From assembly GCF_014650875.1 (NCBI RefSeq), contig NZ_BMVU01000001.1, positions 310,001-374,000 on the forward strand: a stretch of 64,000 nucleotides of DNA, in the 5' to 3' direction. The position numbers and the translations under genes are program-made. Under the pieces are notes generated by a model. That model was given only the letters and a program-made list of their open reading frames with translations. It was not told the DNA's origin and did not search any database. The DNA is from Streptomyces minutiscleroticus. Lineage in GTDB: Bacteria; Actinomycetota; Actinomycetes; Streptomycetales; Streptomycetaceae. Of this stretch, positions 43,007-51,518 are shown piece after piece. The stretch's first letter is position 1. Each line of letters begins with the position of its first letter.

Positions 43007-44755
43007 TCAGGCGGGGACGCCGCTCGTCTCGCCCGGGAGCTCCAGGTCCAGGTCGACCGGGAGGGCGCCGCCGGGGTGGGTGGCCGACGCGGCGAGCGGG
43101 GCGTGGCCCGCGGCGGTGGCGGCCAGCACGTACGGGCCGCCGGCGGGGATCGCGAGCGTGTAGCTGCCGTCCTCGCCGGAGAGGGTGGTGCCCGCCCGGC
43201 GGCCGCCGCGGTCGATCAGTGTGACCCTGGCGCGGGCGACCGGGGTGCCGCCGGCGGCGACGACCCGGCCGCGGAAACCGCCCCGGACGGGCCCGGCCGC
43301 GAGGTCCTGCCCGCTCGCCGGCTCCTCGCTGCTCGCGCGCAGCCGCGGCTTCTCGGCGCGGCGCGCGGGCAGGAACAGCGCGAGGACCAGGCCGACGAGG
43401 ACCGCGCCCATGGCGATCAGGAAGGAGACGCGGAAGCCGTGCAGGGTGGGGACGGCGGTGCCGCCCATGTCCTGCGCGGTGTTCGCCAGCACCATGCCGA
43501 TGACGGCGCTGGACACGGAGGTGCCGATGGAGCGCATCAGGGTGTTGAGGCCGTTGGCGGCGCCCGTCTCCGAGGCGGGCACGGCCCCGATGATCAGCGC
43601 GGGCAGCGAGGAGTAGGCCAGGCCGATGCCCGCGCCGAGGATCACCGAGACGAGGACCGTCTGCCAGGCGGCGCTCATCAGGCCGAGGCCCGCGCCGTAG
43701 CCGACCGCGATGACCAGCATGCCGACGATGAGCGTGACCTTGGGGCCGTACCGGGTGGACAGCCGGGCGTAGACGGGCGCCGTGAACATCATCGTCAGGC
43801 CGAGCGGCGCCACGCACAGACCCGCGACGACCATGGACTGCCCGAGGCCGTAGCCGGTGGCGGCGGGCAGCTGGAGCAGCTGGGGCAGGACGAGCGAGAC
43901 GGCGTAGAAGGCGACGCCGACCATGATCGAGGCGAGGTTGGTCAGCAGCACCTCGCGGCGCGCGGTGGTGCGCAGGTCGACCAGCGGGGCGGCCACGCGC
44001 AGTTCCATCAGGCCCCACAGGAGGAGGACGGCGAGGGCCGCGCCGAACAGGCCCAGCGTGGTGGCCGAGCCCCAGCCCCAGTCGCTGCCCTTGGTGATCG
44101 GCAGCAGCAGGAGGACCAGCCCCGCGGAGAGGCCGAGGGCGCCCAGGACGTCGAAGGTGCCCTCGGCGCGCATCGGGGACTCGGGGACGAGGAGCAGGGT
44201 GAGGGCGATCGAGACGGCGCCCAGGCCCGCGGCGAGGAAGAACAGGGCGTGCCAGTCCGCGTGCTGGGCGACCAGCGCGGCGACCGGCAGCGCGAGTCCG
44301 CCGCCGACGCCGATGGAGGAGCTCATCAGGGCCATCGCCGAGCCGAGCCGCTCGCGCGGCAGCCCGTCCCGCATCAGGCCGATGCCGAGGGGGATCGCGC
44401 CCATCGCGAAGCCCTGGAGGGCGCGGCCCACGATCATCACCAGCAGATCGCTGGTGAATCCGCAGATCAGCGAGCCGACGACCATGACGGCCAGGCTCGC
44501 GAGCAGCAGCCGGCGCTTGCCGTACAGGTCGCCGAGGCGACCCATGATCGGTGTCGCGACGGCGCCCGCGAGCAGGGTCGAGGTCATCACCCAGGTGGCG
44601 TTGCTGGGCGCCGTGCCCAGCAGCTCGGGCAGGTCCTTGATGACCGGCACGAGCAGGGTCTGCATCACGGCGACAACGATGCCCGCGAAGGCGAGCACCG
44701 GGACCATGCCGGCGCCCGCGGTCCCGGGCTGCCGGTCCGTCGTCGTCTGCGTCAT
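43007..44755 (-). CDS. DHA2-type MFS transporter with C-terminal carboxypeptidase-regulatory-like domain
   Basis: 582 residues. Residues ~15-475 form a 14-helix drug:H+ antiporter (TLLAGAVATPIMGRLGDLYG, ALQGFAMGAIPLGIGLMRDG). After a charged linker, residues ~497-575 form a beta-sandwich like CarboxypepD_reg/transthyretin domains (GFRGRVVAAGGTPVARARVT, GEDGSYTLAIPAGGPYVLAA). The unusual tail would be cytoplasmic if the helix count is 14. ATG with GGAGG upstream. Its promoter region has TAACGA/TCGTTA arms. Confidence 0.87.
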   Translation of the reverse strand: MTQTTTDRQPGTAGAGMVPVLAFAGIVVAVMQTLLVPVIKDLPELLGTAPSNATWVMTSTLLAGAVATPIMGRLGDLYGKRRLLLASLAVMVVGSLICGFTSDLLVMIVGRALQGFAMGAIPLGIGLMRDGLPRERLGSAMALMSSSIGVGGGLALPVAALVAQHADWHALFFLAAGLGAVSIALTLLLVPESPMRAEGTFDVLGALGLSAGLVLLLLPITKGSDWGWGSATTLGLFGAALAVLLLWGLMELRVAAPLVDLRTTARREVLLTNLASIMVGVAFYAVSLVLPQLLQLPAATGYGLGQSMVVAGLCVAPLGLTMMFTAPVYARLSTRYGPKVTLIVGMLVIAVGYGAGLGLMSAAWQTVLVSVILGAGIGLAYSSLPALIIGAVPASETGAANGLNTLMRSIGTSVSSAVIGMVLANTAQDMGGTAVPTLHGFRVSFLIAMGAVLVGLVLALFLPARRAEKPRLRASSEEPASGQDLAAGPVRGGFRGRVVAAGGTPVARARVTLIDRGGRRAGTTLSGEDGSYTLAIPAGGPYVLAATAAGHAPLAASATHPGGALPVDLDLELPGETSGVPA

Positions 44756-44912
44756 CGTGTGGGGCCTCCAGGCGGAAGTGAGAAGAAGCGAGAACGGAAA
44801 CGAAAAAGGTTGAAAAGGTGCAAACAAGGTGGATGGAGCGTGGGAGCTCCGTGCGGGTCCGTAGATGACGAACCTCGTCGGCCAAGGCAACTATTCCGAT
44901 GGTTCGCCGCCC

Positions 44913-44937
44913 TAACGATTTCTTGACCTTCTCGTTA
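44913..44937. promoter_or_regulatory. spaced inverted repeat between two MFS genes
   Basis: TAACGA (44913-44918) and TCGTTA (44932-44937) frame AT-rich DNA including TTGACC. It may be an operator or promoter for the leftward MFS gene. No regulator gene is nearby. Confidence 0.4.
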
Positions 44938-45070
44938 AGGAGCGGGGCACGGCGCGCGGCACCGGCGGGGCCGGTGGGGCGCGAGTTCTCGACGGTACGT
45001 CAGGAGGCGGACCGCGGACGCTGTCGGCGAAGGCCGTCCGCCGACGGAGGGCCGGCGGCCGCGTGCGGAC

Positions 45071-45170
45071 GGTCGAAGCCGTGGGACCGGTCGGGGGTGT
45101 GGAGTCGGCCGGTCGAAGTCATGGGACCGGGCGGTCGAAGTCATGGGACCGGTCGAAGCCGTGGAACCGG
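45071..45170. repeat. four copies of a 20-bp element upstream of MFS gene
   Basis: GGTCGAAGYCRTGGRACCGG occurs at 45071, 45111, 45133 and 45151, the last two sharing two bases. With a preceding CC, each copy is an interrupted palindrome (CCGGTC/GACCGG). The array ends 100 bp before the MFS start. Operator-like cluster or slippage array. Confidence 0.75.
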
Positions 45171-45269
45171 ACGGTGGGAGTCCGGGGCGGGCGGTCGGGG
45201 TCCCAGGGCCCGGGACGGACCGGCGGGGCGACGAAAATCCCATGTACGCGGTGTCGGCCGGTTGAAAGT

Positions 45270-46748
45270 ATGGCCCCCATGCTCGGAGCCGCCGCAGATC
45301 CCCGTACCGCCCGCCGGACCGCGTCGCCGCTCACCTGGCTGGTGGTCGCCCTCGCCTGCGCGGGCCAGTTCCTCGTCGTCCTCGACGTGTCCGTCGTCAA
45401 CGTCGCGCTGCCGTCGATGCGGACCGACCTGGGCCTGAGCGCGCCGGGACTGCAGTGGGTCGTCAACGCGTACTCCATAGCGTTCGCGGGCTTCATGCTG
45501 CTCGGCGGCCGGGCCGGCGACCTCTACGGACGCAAGCGGATGTTCCTGGTCGGCCTCGCGCTCTTCACGTTCGCCTCGCTCGGCGGCGGGCTCGCCCAGG
45601 ACGACTGGCAGCTCCTCCTCGCGCGGGCGGCCCAGGGACTGGGCGCCGCGGTCCTCGCGCCCTCGACGCTGACCATCCTGACCTCGGCCGTCCCCGAGGG
45701 CGCCGCGCGTGCCCGGGCCATCGCGACCTGGAGCGCCGTCGGCGCGGGCGGCGGCGCGGCCGGCGGCCTCGTCGGCGGCGTGCTGACCGACGGCCTGTCC
45801 TGGCGCTGGGTGCTGCTCGTCAACGTCCCCGTCGGCGCGGTCGTCCTGGCCGGCGCCGCGCGGTGGCTGCCCGAGAGCCGGGCGGGCGCCGGGCGGCGGC
45901 TCGACCTGCCCGGCGCGCTGCTGGTGACGGCCGGGCTCGCCACCCTCGCGTACGGCATCGTGCAGACCGAGGAGCACGGCTGGGCAGCCGCCGCGACGCT
46001 CGTGCCGCTGCTCGCCGGGGCGGTGCTCGTCGCCCTGTTCCTGGCCGTCGAGGCCCGCACCGCGGCGCCCCTGATGCCGCTGAAGCTGCTGGGGCTGCGG
46101 TCGGTCGCGTCGGCGAACGCGGCGATGTTCCTCAGCGGCGCCGCCATGTTCGCCATGTGGTACTTCATGACGCTGTACGCCCAGAACGTGCTCGGCTACT
46201 CGCCCCTGGGGGCCGGACTGGCCCTGGTGCCCAGCTCCCTGGCCGTGGTGCTCGGCTCGAAGGCCGCGCCCCGCCTGATGCGCGTGGCCGGCGCCCGCGC
46301 CGTCGCGGTGGCGGGTTCGCTGCTGGCGGCCGCCGGGTTCGCCTGGCAGTCGACGATGAGCGCGGACGGCACGTACGTCACCACCATCATGCTGCCCGGC
46401 GTCCTGATGATGCTCGGCGCCGGACTGGCCGCAACGCCGCTCGCCTCGCTGGCGACGTCCGGGGCCGCGCCCGAGGACGCCGGAGTGGTCTCGGGCCTGG
46501 TCAACACCTCGCGGACGATGGGCGGTTCGCTCGGCCTGTCGGTCCTGTCGACGATCGCCGCCGCCCGCACCGGCGGCAGCGCCTCGGGCACGGCCCTGAC
46601 GGAGGGGTACGCCCTGGCCTTCCGCACGGGGGCGGCGGTCCTGCTCGGCTGCGCGGTGCTGATGCTGCTGTGGCTGCCCGGGGCGCGGACGCGGGAACCG
46701 GCGCGGACGCGAGCGGAGGCGGAGGCGCAGGCGAAGACGCAGGCATAG
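45270..46748 (+). CDS. DHA2-type MFS drug exporter
   Basis: 492 residues. Fourteen hydrophobic segments; signature LVVLDVSVVNVALPSMRTDL (DHA2 first helix), GGRAGDLYGRKRMFLVGLAL (motif A), WRWVLLVNVPVGAVVLAGAA (motif C region). Exports hydrophobic drugs or antibiotics with proton antiport. The C terminus is an Ala/Glu/Arg tail encoded by GCGGAG-type repeats. ATG 45270 is chosen (GAAAG upstream); ATG 45279 is possible. An array of four 20-bp repeats lies in the upstream region. Confidence 0.87.
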   Translation: MAPMLGAAADPRTARRTASPLTWLVVALACAGQFLVVLDVSVVNVALPSMRTDLGLSAPGLQWVVNAYSIAFAGFMLLGGRAGDLYGRKRMFLVGLALFTFASLGGGLAQDDWQLLLARAAQGLGAAVLAPSTLTILTSAVPEGAARARAIATWSAVGAGGGAAGGLVGGVLTDGLSWRWVLLVNVPVGAVVLAGAARWLPESRAGAGRRLDLPGALLVTAGLATLAYGIVQTEEHGWAAAATLVPLLAGAVLVALFLAVEARTAAPLMPLKLLGLRSVASANAAMFLSGAAMFAMWYFMTLYAQNVLGYSPLGAGLALVPSSLAVVLGSKAAPRLMRVAGARAVAVAGSLLAAAGFAWQSTMSADGTYVTTIMLPGVLMMLGAGLAATPLASLATSGAAPEDAGVVSGLVNTSRTMGGSLGLSVLSTIAAARTGGSASGTALTEGYALAFRTGAAVLLGCAVLMLLWLPGARTREPARTRAEAEAQAKTQA

Positions 46749-46788
46749 AGGCGGGCGCGGGGGCGGGGGCAGCTGTACGGGACGTACG

Positions 46789-46845
46789 GCCACAGGTGCC
46801 GGAGCCGCACGGGCTGTAGCCACAGGTGCCGGAGCCGCATGGGCT
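46789..46845. repeat. 27-bp direct repeat, 30-bp period
   Basis: GCCACAGGTGCCGGAGCCGC then AYGGGCT is present at 46789-46815 and 46819-46845, in the region leading to the MaoC gene. A recent tandem duplication. Confidence 0.8.
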
Positions 46846-46864
46846 ATACAGGTGGCACCGGAGA

Positions 46865-46878
46865 CGGAACGCGTTCCA
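46865..46878. promoter_or_regulatory. KstR-type box upstream of MaoC gene
   Basis: CGGAACGCGTTCCA matches TNNAACNNGTTNNA except for C at position 1. The inner 12 bp (GGAACGCGTTCC) are a perfect palindrome 24 bp before the ATG, in repressor position. Confidence 0.55.
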
Positions 46879-46901
46879 CGGGATCGGGAGTTCGGACGTC
46901 C

Positions 46902-47870
46902 ATGCCCATCGATGCAGCCGAGGCGCTCGCCGCCGGCCCCCGTTCCGCCGGGATCTCCTGGACCCCGAAGGACGTCCAGCTCTACCACCTCGGCCTCGGC
47001 GCGGGCGTCCCGGCGACCGACCCCGCCGAACTGCGCTACACCCTGGAGTCCCGGCTGCACGTCCTGCCGAGCTTCGCGACCGTCGCGGGCGGCGGGTCCG
47101 TGCTCGACGGCCTGACCGCCCCCGGCGTCGACGTGGACCTCGCCGACGTCCTGCACGGCGGCCAGCGCCTCACCCTGCACCGGCCGCTCCCGGTGCGCGG
47201 CGACGCGGTCGCCACCTCGCGGATCACCGCCGTGCACGACAAGGGCAAGGCGGCCGTCCTCGTCACCCTGACCGAGGCCGCCGACGCCGAGGGCCCGCTG
47301 TGGACGGCCGAGACGCGGCTCTACGTCCGCGGAGAGGGCGGCTTCGGCGGTGAGCGCGGTCCCTCCGGCCGCCTCCCGGCGCCCGCCGGCGAGCCCGACC
47401 TCACGGTCGACCGCCCGGTGCGCGAGGACCAGGCGCTGCTCTACCGCCTCTCCGGCGACCTCAACCCGCTGCACGCCGACCCCGCCTTCGCCGCCCGCGC
47501 CGGCTTCGCGCGGCCGGTCCTGCACGGCCTGTGCACGTACGGCATGACGCTCAAGGCGGTCGTCGACACCCTGCTCGGCGGGGACGTGGGCCGCGTCCGC
47601 TCGTACGGCGCGCGGTTCGCCGGGGTCGTCCTGCCCGGGGAGACCCTGCGGGTCCGGATGTGGCGGCGGGACGGCGCGGTCCGGGTGACGGTGGGGGCGG
47701 TGGAGCGGGACGACGCCCCGGTCCTCACCGACGCGGTCGTGGACCTCGCGGATGCCGCGGATGCCGCGGGTCTCGTGGCCCCCGCGGACGGAAGCGACCG
47801 CGAGGCCGGGGGCGACCGCGAGGCCGGGGCGGGCGGCGCGGCCGGGGCGGGCGGCGCGGCCCGCGTGTGA
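46902..47870 (+). CDS. MaoC-type double-hotdog enoyl-CoA hydratase
   Basis: 322 residues. The N-terminal half is a degenerate hotdog (WTPKDVQLYHLGLGAGVPAT, LHVLPSFATVAGGG). The C-terminal half carries the hydratase-2 motif RLSGDLNPLHADPAFAARAG then FARPVLHGLCTYG with catalytic Asp and His. This is the eukaryotic-type 2-enoyl-CoA hydratase 2 layout (like Rv3538 or the hydratase part of multifunctional enzyme 2), used in fatty-acid or sterol side-chain beta-oxidation. The C-terminal ~50 residues are Ala/Gly-rich. The KstR-type box supports the lipid role. Confidence 0.87.
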   Translation: MPIDAAEALAAGPRSAGISWTPKDVQLYHLGLGAGVPATDPAELRYTLESRLHVLPSFATVAGGGSVLDGLTAPGVDVDLADVLHGGQRLTLHRPLPVRGDAVATSRITAVHDKGKAAVLVTLTEAADAEGPLWTAETRLYVRGEGGFGGERGPSGRLPAPAGEPDLTVDRPVREDQALLYRLSGDLNPLHADPAFAARAGFARPVLHGLCTYGMTLKAVVDTLLGGDVGRVRSYGARFAGVVLPGETLRVRMWRRDGAVRVTVGAVERDDAPVLTDAVVDLADAADAAGLVAPADGSDREAGGDREAGAGGAAGAGGAARV

Positions 47871-48058
47871 GGGGTTCTGTGCCCAGGGGCCGAAGGGCCG
47901 TGAGCCGCGTGGGCCGGGGTCCGGCGGCCGTGCGTACGGTTCCGGGCCGTTCGACGCGAAGGCCCCGCCCGGCGCGGTGGCCGGGCGGGGCCCCGGTACG
48001 TCGCCCGCCCGAGGTCACCGGGCCGGCGCGTCCGTCACGTCGTCCTGCGGCGGAACGG

Positions 48059-48226
48059 TCAGACCGTCACGTCCGGCTGGTCGGACGGTTTGCGGTGACG
48101 ACCGTGCGGGATCGCCGCGTCGTTCTCCGCGCTCACCTCACCACGGTGCCTGCCGTGGCCGGTGTCCTCGGTCACCGCCCCCTGGGCGTCGGCGACCGAG
48201 ATCTCCGTCGGGTTCATGTCACTCAT
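48059..48226 (-). CDS. small hydrophilic protein, unrecognised
   Basis: 55 residues (MSDMNPTEISVADAQGAVTE ... GRHRKPSDQPDVTV). The codon bias is Streptomyces-like, with no membrane segment or Cys; two GRHR repeats (GHGRHRGEV and PHGRHRKPS) may be metal or RNA contacts. ATG 48226 chosen with GGGGTGGA upstream; TTG 48250 would add eight residues. Not recognised. Confidence 0.5.
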   Translation of the reverse strand: MSDMNPTEISVADAQGAVTEDTGHGRHRGEVSAENDAAIPHGRHRKPSDQPDVTV

Positions 48227-48326
48227 GGAGAAATCCACCCCGTCAAACAAGATCCTCTTCGTACAGGCGGGCGAGTCTAACCGGTGGTGTCCCGCCCTCT
48301 TTCGGGCCGCCCGGGCTACCCGGCGG

Positions 48327-50420
48327 TCACTTCTCCGGGGCCGCGGACGGCGCCGGTGCGGAGCCGTTCCCTACGGCGTTCCCGGCGTCCGGACCGGCGT
48401 CCTCGTCGCCCTCGCCGCCCCTGCCGCCGCGTGCGGACGCGGGTGCGGGAGGGAAGACGGGGACGGACGTCGAGGGGACCACCCAGGTGAGGGTGGGCAG
48501 TCCCGAAGGGTCCGTCGCGGCGGCGGCTTCGGGCCAGCGCGTCGGCCCCGGTGCCGGTGCCGGTGCTGGTGCCGGCACCGGCATGGGCGCGGACGCGAGC
48601 GCGGACCCGGGACCGGGCGCGGCCGTGCCCTCCGGTGCGGGCGCCCCTTCGGGAGCGGTCCGTGACGACAGCGGCGGCAGGGGCACGCGCGTCCACCTCC
48701 CTTCCGCCGCCGACGACGCCGTCATCGACAGGGGCACAGGTGCCGCGGAGGCCGGGGGCGCCACCGGCTCCGGCGCGGACACCGGCGTCGGCAGGGGCGC
48801 GGGCATCTGCACAGGTGTGGACACCGGCGTCGGCAGGGGCGCGGGCCGGGGCATCGGTACGGATGCGGGTGCGGGCGGGGGCAGGGACGCCGACGCCGTC
48901 CTTCCGGCCGACGTGCCGCGGGCCATGCGGCGGCCCCGGAACGCCTCGGCGACGGCCCGGTTCCGCCGCGGGATGTCCCGCAGGGGAGCGTCCCGCGGAG
49001 CCGGTCCCCACGGGCCTCCCGCCGTATGCGGAGTGCCCTGCGCGCCCCGCGCATCCCCCACGGCCGAGACCGTCGAACCCGCCGGCTCCACCGGACCCGC
49101 AGGACCCGCAGGACCCGCCGGCCCCGCAAGGTCCGCCGGTCCCGCGGAACCTGCCGGAACCGTAGAGCCTGCCGGGTCCGTCGGACCCGCCGTGCCCTCC
49201 TGCTCCCCCTGACTTCCCCGGTCCCCCTGAAGCCCCTGTTCCCTCTGTTCCCTCTGGTCCCTCCGGCTTCCCCGGTCCTGCCGAGCCGCTCCCCGCGCCC
49301 CCGCCGTCACGTCGAGGTCCGCCCACGCGTCCCCCGCCCGCGCGGACGCCGTGACCTCGGCGATGCCGCACGGCACCGCCTCCGTCGCGTACGGCAGCCT
49401 CAGCACACCGTCCTTGGTGAACACCCCCGTGCCCGTCAGCCACCCCTCGGGCGCGCGCAGCCGGTGCACCTGGCGGTCGTAGGGGCGCCACACGCCGACC
49501 CGGCCGTCGCCGTCGTCGCCCCCGCCGTCGATCCACAAGGCCACCGCGCAGTGCTCCGGCGTCAGGACCTGCCCCGGCTGGATCGCGAACGGCCGTACCG
49601 CGGTGCCCGCGGGCCGCAGGCACTGCGGGAAGCGCACCGGGAGCGAACTGCCCAGCACGCCCCAGCCCAGCCGGGGCCGCCCGGGGGACGGCGCGTCCGA
49701 GCTGATCAGCAGCAGTCCGCTGGCGGCGTCCGCGAGGAGCAGGCGGTCGTCGCTCTCCTCGGTGATCTGCAGCAGGGGCGACACCTCCCCGCCCCGCCCG
49801 AGGTCGACGACCACCGACTTGGTCCGCCCGTCCAGCTCGCGGTCCAGCGCCAGCAGTCGGTCGCCGCCGCCCAGCCACACGCCGCCCGAGCAGCGCCCCG
49901 GCACCGTGGCCAGGTGCTCGGGCCCGAAGCTGCCGCCCGCCACCAGCCAGACGGCCGTCGACAGCGGGCCGACGGCGAGGGCGTACGCCCGTGTACCGCC
50001 CGGCGCGGGCGGCAGCAGGGCGAGCCGCGCCCCCTCGTCCGGGCACTCCACCGCCCCCAGGGGCACCTCGCCGGTGCCGGGCCCCGTCGGGTACAGCAGG
50101 GAGAAGGCGTGGTACTCGTCGAGGGGCCGGTGGACGAGCACGCGCCCGTCGCCCATCGGCAGCACCTCGGTGCCGGGGTCCTCGGTCCGGCCGCCCGGAA
50201 GCGGCACGGCGTAGGGCTCGGGGCCGTCGAGGGTCCAGCGCTCCGGGAACCGGGCGCCGCCGTCCGCCACGAGGCGCGCGGCGTAGGCGCCGTCCGCCGT
50301 GATCGTGCACCCGGGCCGGGCGGACGGGCCGTCCCCGCGGCCCGTCCCCGTCGCGGGCGGGGCGGGCGGTCTCAGGTCCGTCGGAGCCGGGACGCCGGGG
50401 GATGCACAGGCCGTCATCAT
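48327..50420 (-). CDS. large hypothetical protein with collagen-like and Pro/Ala repeats
   Basis: 697 residues from an ATG with GGAGG upstream. Residues ~30-360 are beta-rich with repeated strand pairs (WTLDGPEPYAVPLPGG, PMGDGRVLVHRPLDEYHAF, LATVPGRCSGGVWLGGGDRL, VGVWRPYDRQVHRLRAPEGW), suggesting a beta-propeller. From ~390 a Gln/Gly/Arg stretch leads to collagen-like G-P-A triplets (AGPADLAGPAGPAGPAGP) and then long Pro/Ala/Val runs (TPVSTPVQMPAPLPTPVSAP). There is no secretion signal; the first Cys (MMTACASP) is too near the start for a typical lipobox. Function unknown. Confidence 0.6.
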   Translation of the reverse strand: MMTACASPGVPAPTDLRPPAPPATGTGRGDGPSARPGCTITADGAYAARLVADGGARFPERWTLDGPEPYAVPLPGGRTEDPGTEVLPMGDGRVLVHRPLDEYHAFSLLYPTGPGTGEVPLGAVECPDEGARLALLPPAPGGTRAYALAVGPLSTAVWLVAGGSFGPEHLATVPGRCSGGVWLGGGDRLLALDRELDGRTKSVVVDLGRGGEVSPLLQITEESDDRLLLADAASGLLLISSDAPSPGRPRLGWGVLGSSLPVRFPQCLRPAGTAVRPFAIQPGQVLTPEHCAVALWIDGGGDDGDGRVGVWRPYDRQVHRLRAPEGWLTGTGVFTKDGVLRLPYATEAVPCGIAEVTASARAGDAWADLDVTAGARGAARQDRGSRRDQREQREQGLQGDRGSQGEQEGTAGPTDPAGSTVPAGSAGPADLAGPAGPAGPAGPVEPAGSTVSAVGDARGAQGTPHTAGGPWGPAPRDAPLRDIPRRNRAVAEAFRGRRMARGTSAGRTASASLPPPAPASVPMPRPAPLPTPVSTPVQMPAPLPTPVSAPEPVAPPASAAPVPLSMTASSAAEGRWTRVPLPPLSSRTAPEGAPAPEGTAAPGPGSALASAPMPVPAPAPAPAPGPTRWPEAAAATDPSGLPTLTWVVPSTSVPVFPPAPASARGGRGGEGDEDAGPDAGNAVGNGSAPAPSAAPEK

Positions 50421-50439
50421 TCGGTCACCTCCGGCGACG

Positions 50440-50449
50440 AAACTAGTTT
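50440..50449 (-). promoter_or_regulatory. AT-rich palindrome in divergent promoter region
   Basis: AAACTAGTTT lies 20 bp upstream of the large hypothetical protein's start, followed by TTCGTACGTACGG. Possible promoter/operator, weak evidence. Confidence 0.3.
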
Positions 50450-50678
50450 TCGTACGTACGGCCGGGGCATCCGCAGGTGGTCACTTCACACGTACGGGTG
50501 GCCGTTTCCCGGATCTCCTTGAGGAGAAGGGGCGTATGTGCTCCCCGGGGCCGGGTGCACCGGGGACCGCGGACGGGCCTCGGGAACAGACGGGGAACAG
50601 GTGGGGGAGCGGGCGGACGGGGCCGCTGCGGGCGGGACCGGAGGGGCGCCGCCGCCGGGGGCAGGTAGCCTTCTGTCC

Positions 50679-51518
50679 GTGCCCCGTCTGTCTGAAGTCA
50701 TCACCGCGCTCGACGCCCTCTGGCCCCCCTCGCGGGCGGAGGACTGGGACGCGGTCGGCACGGTCTGCGGAGACCCCGACCAGGAGGTTTCCCGCGTACT
50801 GCTCGCCGTCGACCCGGTACAGGAGACCGTGGACGAGGCGGTGGGCCTGGGCGCCGACCTGCTGATCACGCACCACCCCCTCTACCTGCGCGGCACGACG
50901 ACGGTCGCGGCCTCCACCTTCAAGGGCCGCGTCGTGCACACGCTGATCCGCAGCGGCGTCGCGCTGCACGTCGCCCACACCAACGCCGACAAGGCCGACC
51001 CGGGCGTCTCCGACGCGCTCGCCGGCGCGCTGGACCTGCGCGTCGTACGGCCGCTCGTGCCGGACCCGACCGACCCCGACGGCCGCCGCGGCCTCGGCCG
51101 GGTCTGCGAGCTGGAGCACCCGGTGACGCTGCGCGAGTTCGCCGCGCGCGCCGCCGAGCGGCTGCCCGCCACCGCGCAGGGCATCCGGGTGGCCGGCGAC
51201 CCCGACGCGACGGTGCGGACCGTCGCCGTCAGCGGCGGCAGCGGCGACAGCCTCTTCGGCGACGTGCGCGCCGCCGGCGTCGACGCCTTCCTCACCGCGG
51301 ACCTGCGCCACCACCCGGCCTCCGAGGCCCGCGCCCACAGTCCTCTCGCGCTGCTCGACGCGGCCCACTGGGCCACCGAGTGGCCCTGGTGCGAGCTGGC
51401 GGCCGCCCAGCTCGACGAGATCTCCGACCGCCACGGCTGGGACCTGCGCGTCCACGTCTCGCAGGCGGTCACCGACCCCTGGACCCATCACTCCCCTTCA
51501 CCTGGAGCCCCCAACTGA
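50679..51518 (+). CDS. Nif3-like dinuclear metal center protein
   Basis: 279 residues, GTG start. The Nif3/YbgI family is recognised by EDWDAVGTVCGDP, LLITHHPLYLRG (two metal His), VALHVAHTNADKADPG (His, Asp), and the C-terminal HSPLALLDAAHWATEW metal ligands. Hexameric ring proteins of this family bind two metals; their enzymatic role (GTP cyclohydrolase-like or DNA related) is uncertain. The gene is coupled to the zinc-ribbon gene by a CTGA overlap. Confidence 0.9.
   Translation: MPRLSEVITALDALWPPSRAEDWDAVGTVCGDPDQEVSRVLLAVDPVQETVDEAVGLGADLLITHHPLYLRGTTTVAASTFKGRVVHTLIRSGVALHVAHTNADKADPGVSDALAGALDLRVVRPLVPDPTDPDGRRGLGRVCELEHPVTLREFAARAAERLPATAQGIRVAGDPDATVRTVAVSGGSGDSLFGDVRAAGVDAFLTADLRHHPASEARAHSPLALLDAAHWATEWPWCELAAAQLDEISDRHGWDLRVHVSQAVTDPWTHHSPSPGAPN

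Noticed and set aside
41789..44926. 1045-residue plus-strand open frame
   Set aside because: Antisense to amidase, methyltransferase and MFS genes, which have clear domains.
45071..45170. CRISPR-like array
   Set aside because: Units are 20 bp with spacings from 18 to 40 bp (two overlap), with no true spacers and no cas genes nearby.
48059..48226. Lanthipeptide or other RiPP precursor
   Set aside because: No Cys, few Ser/Thr at the C terminus, and no modification enzymes nearby.
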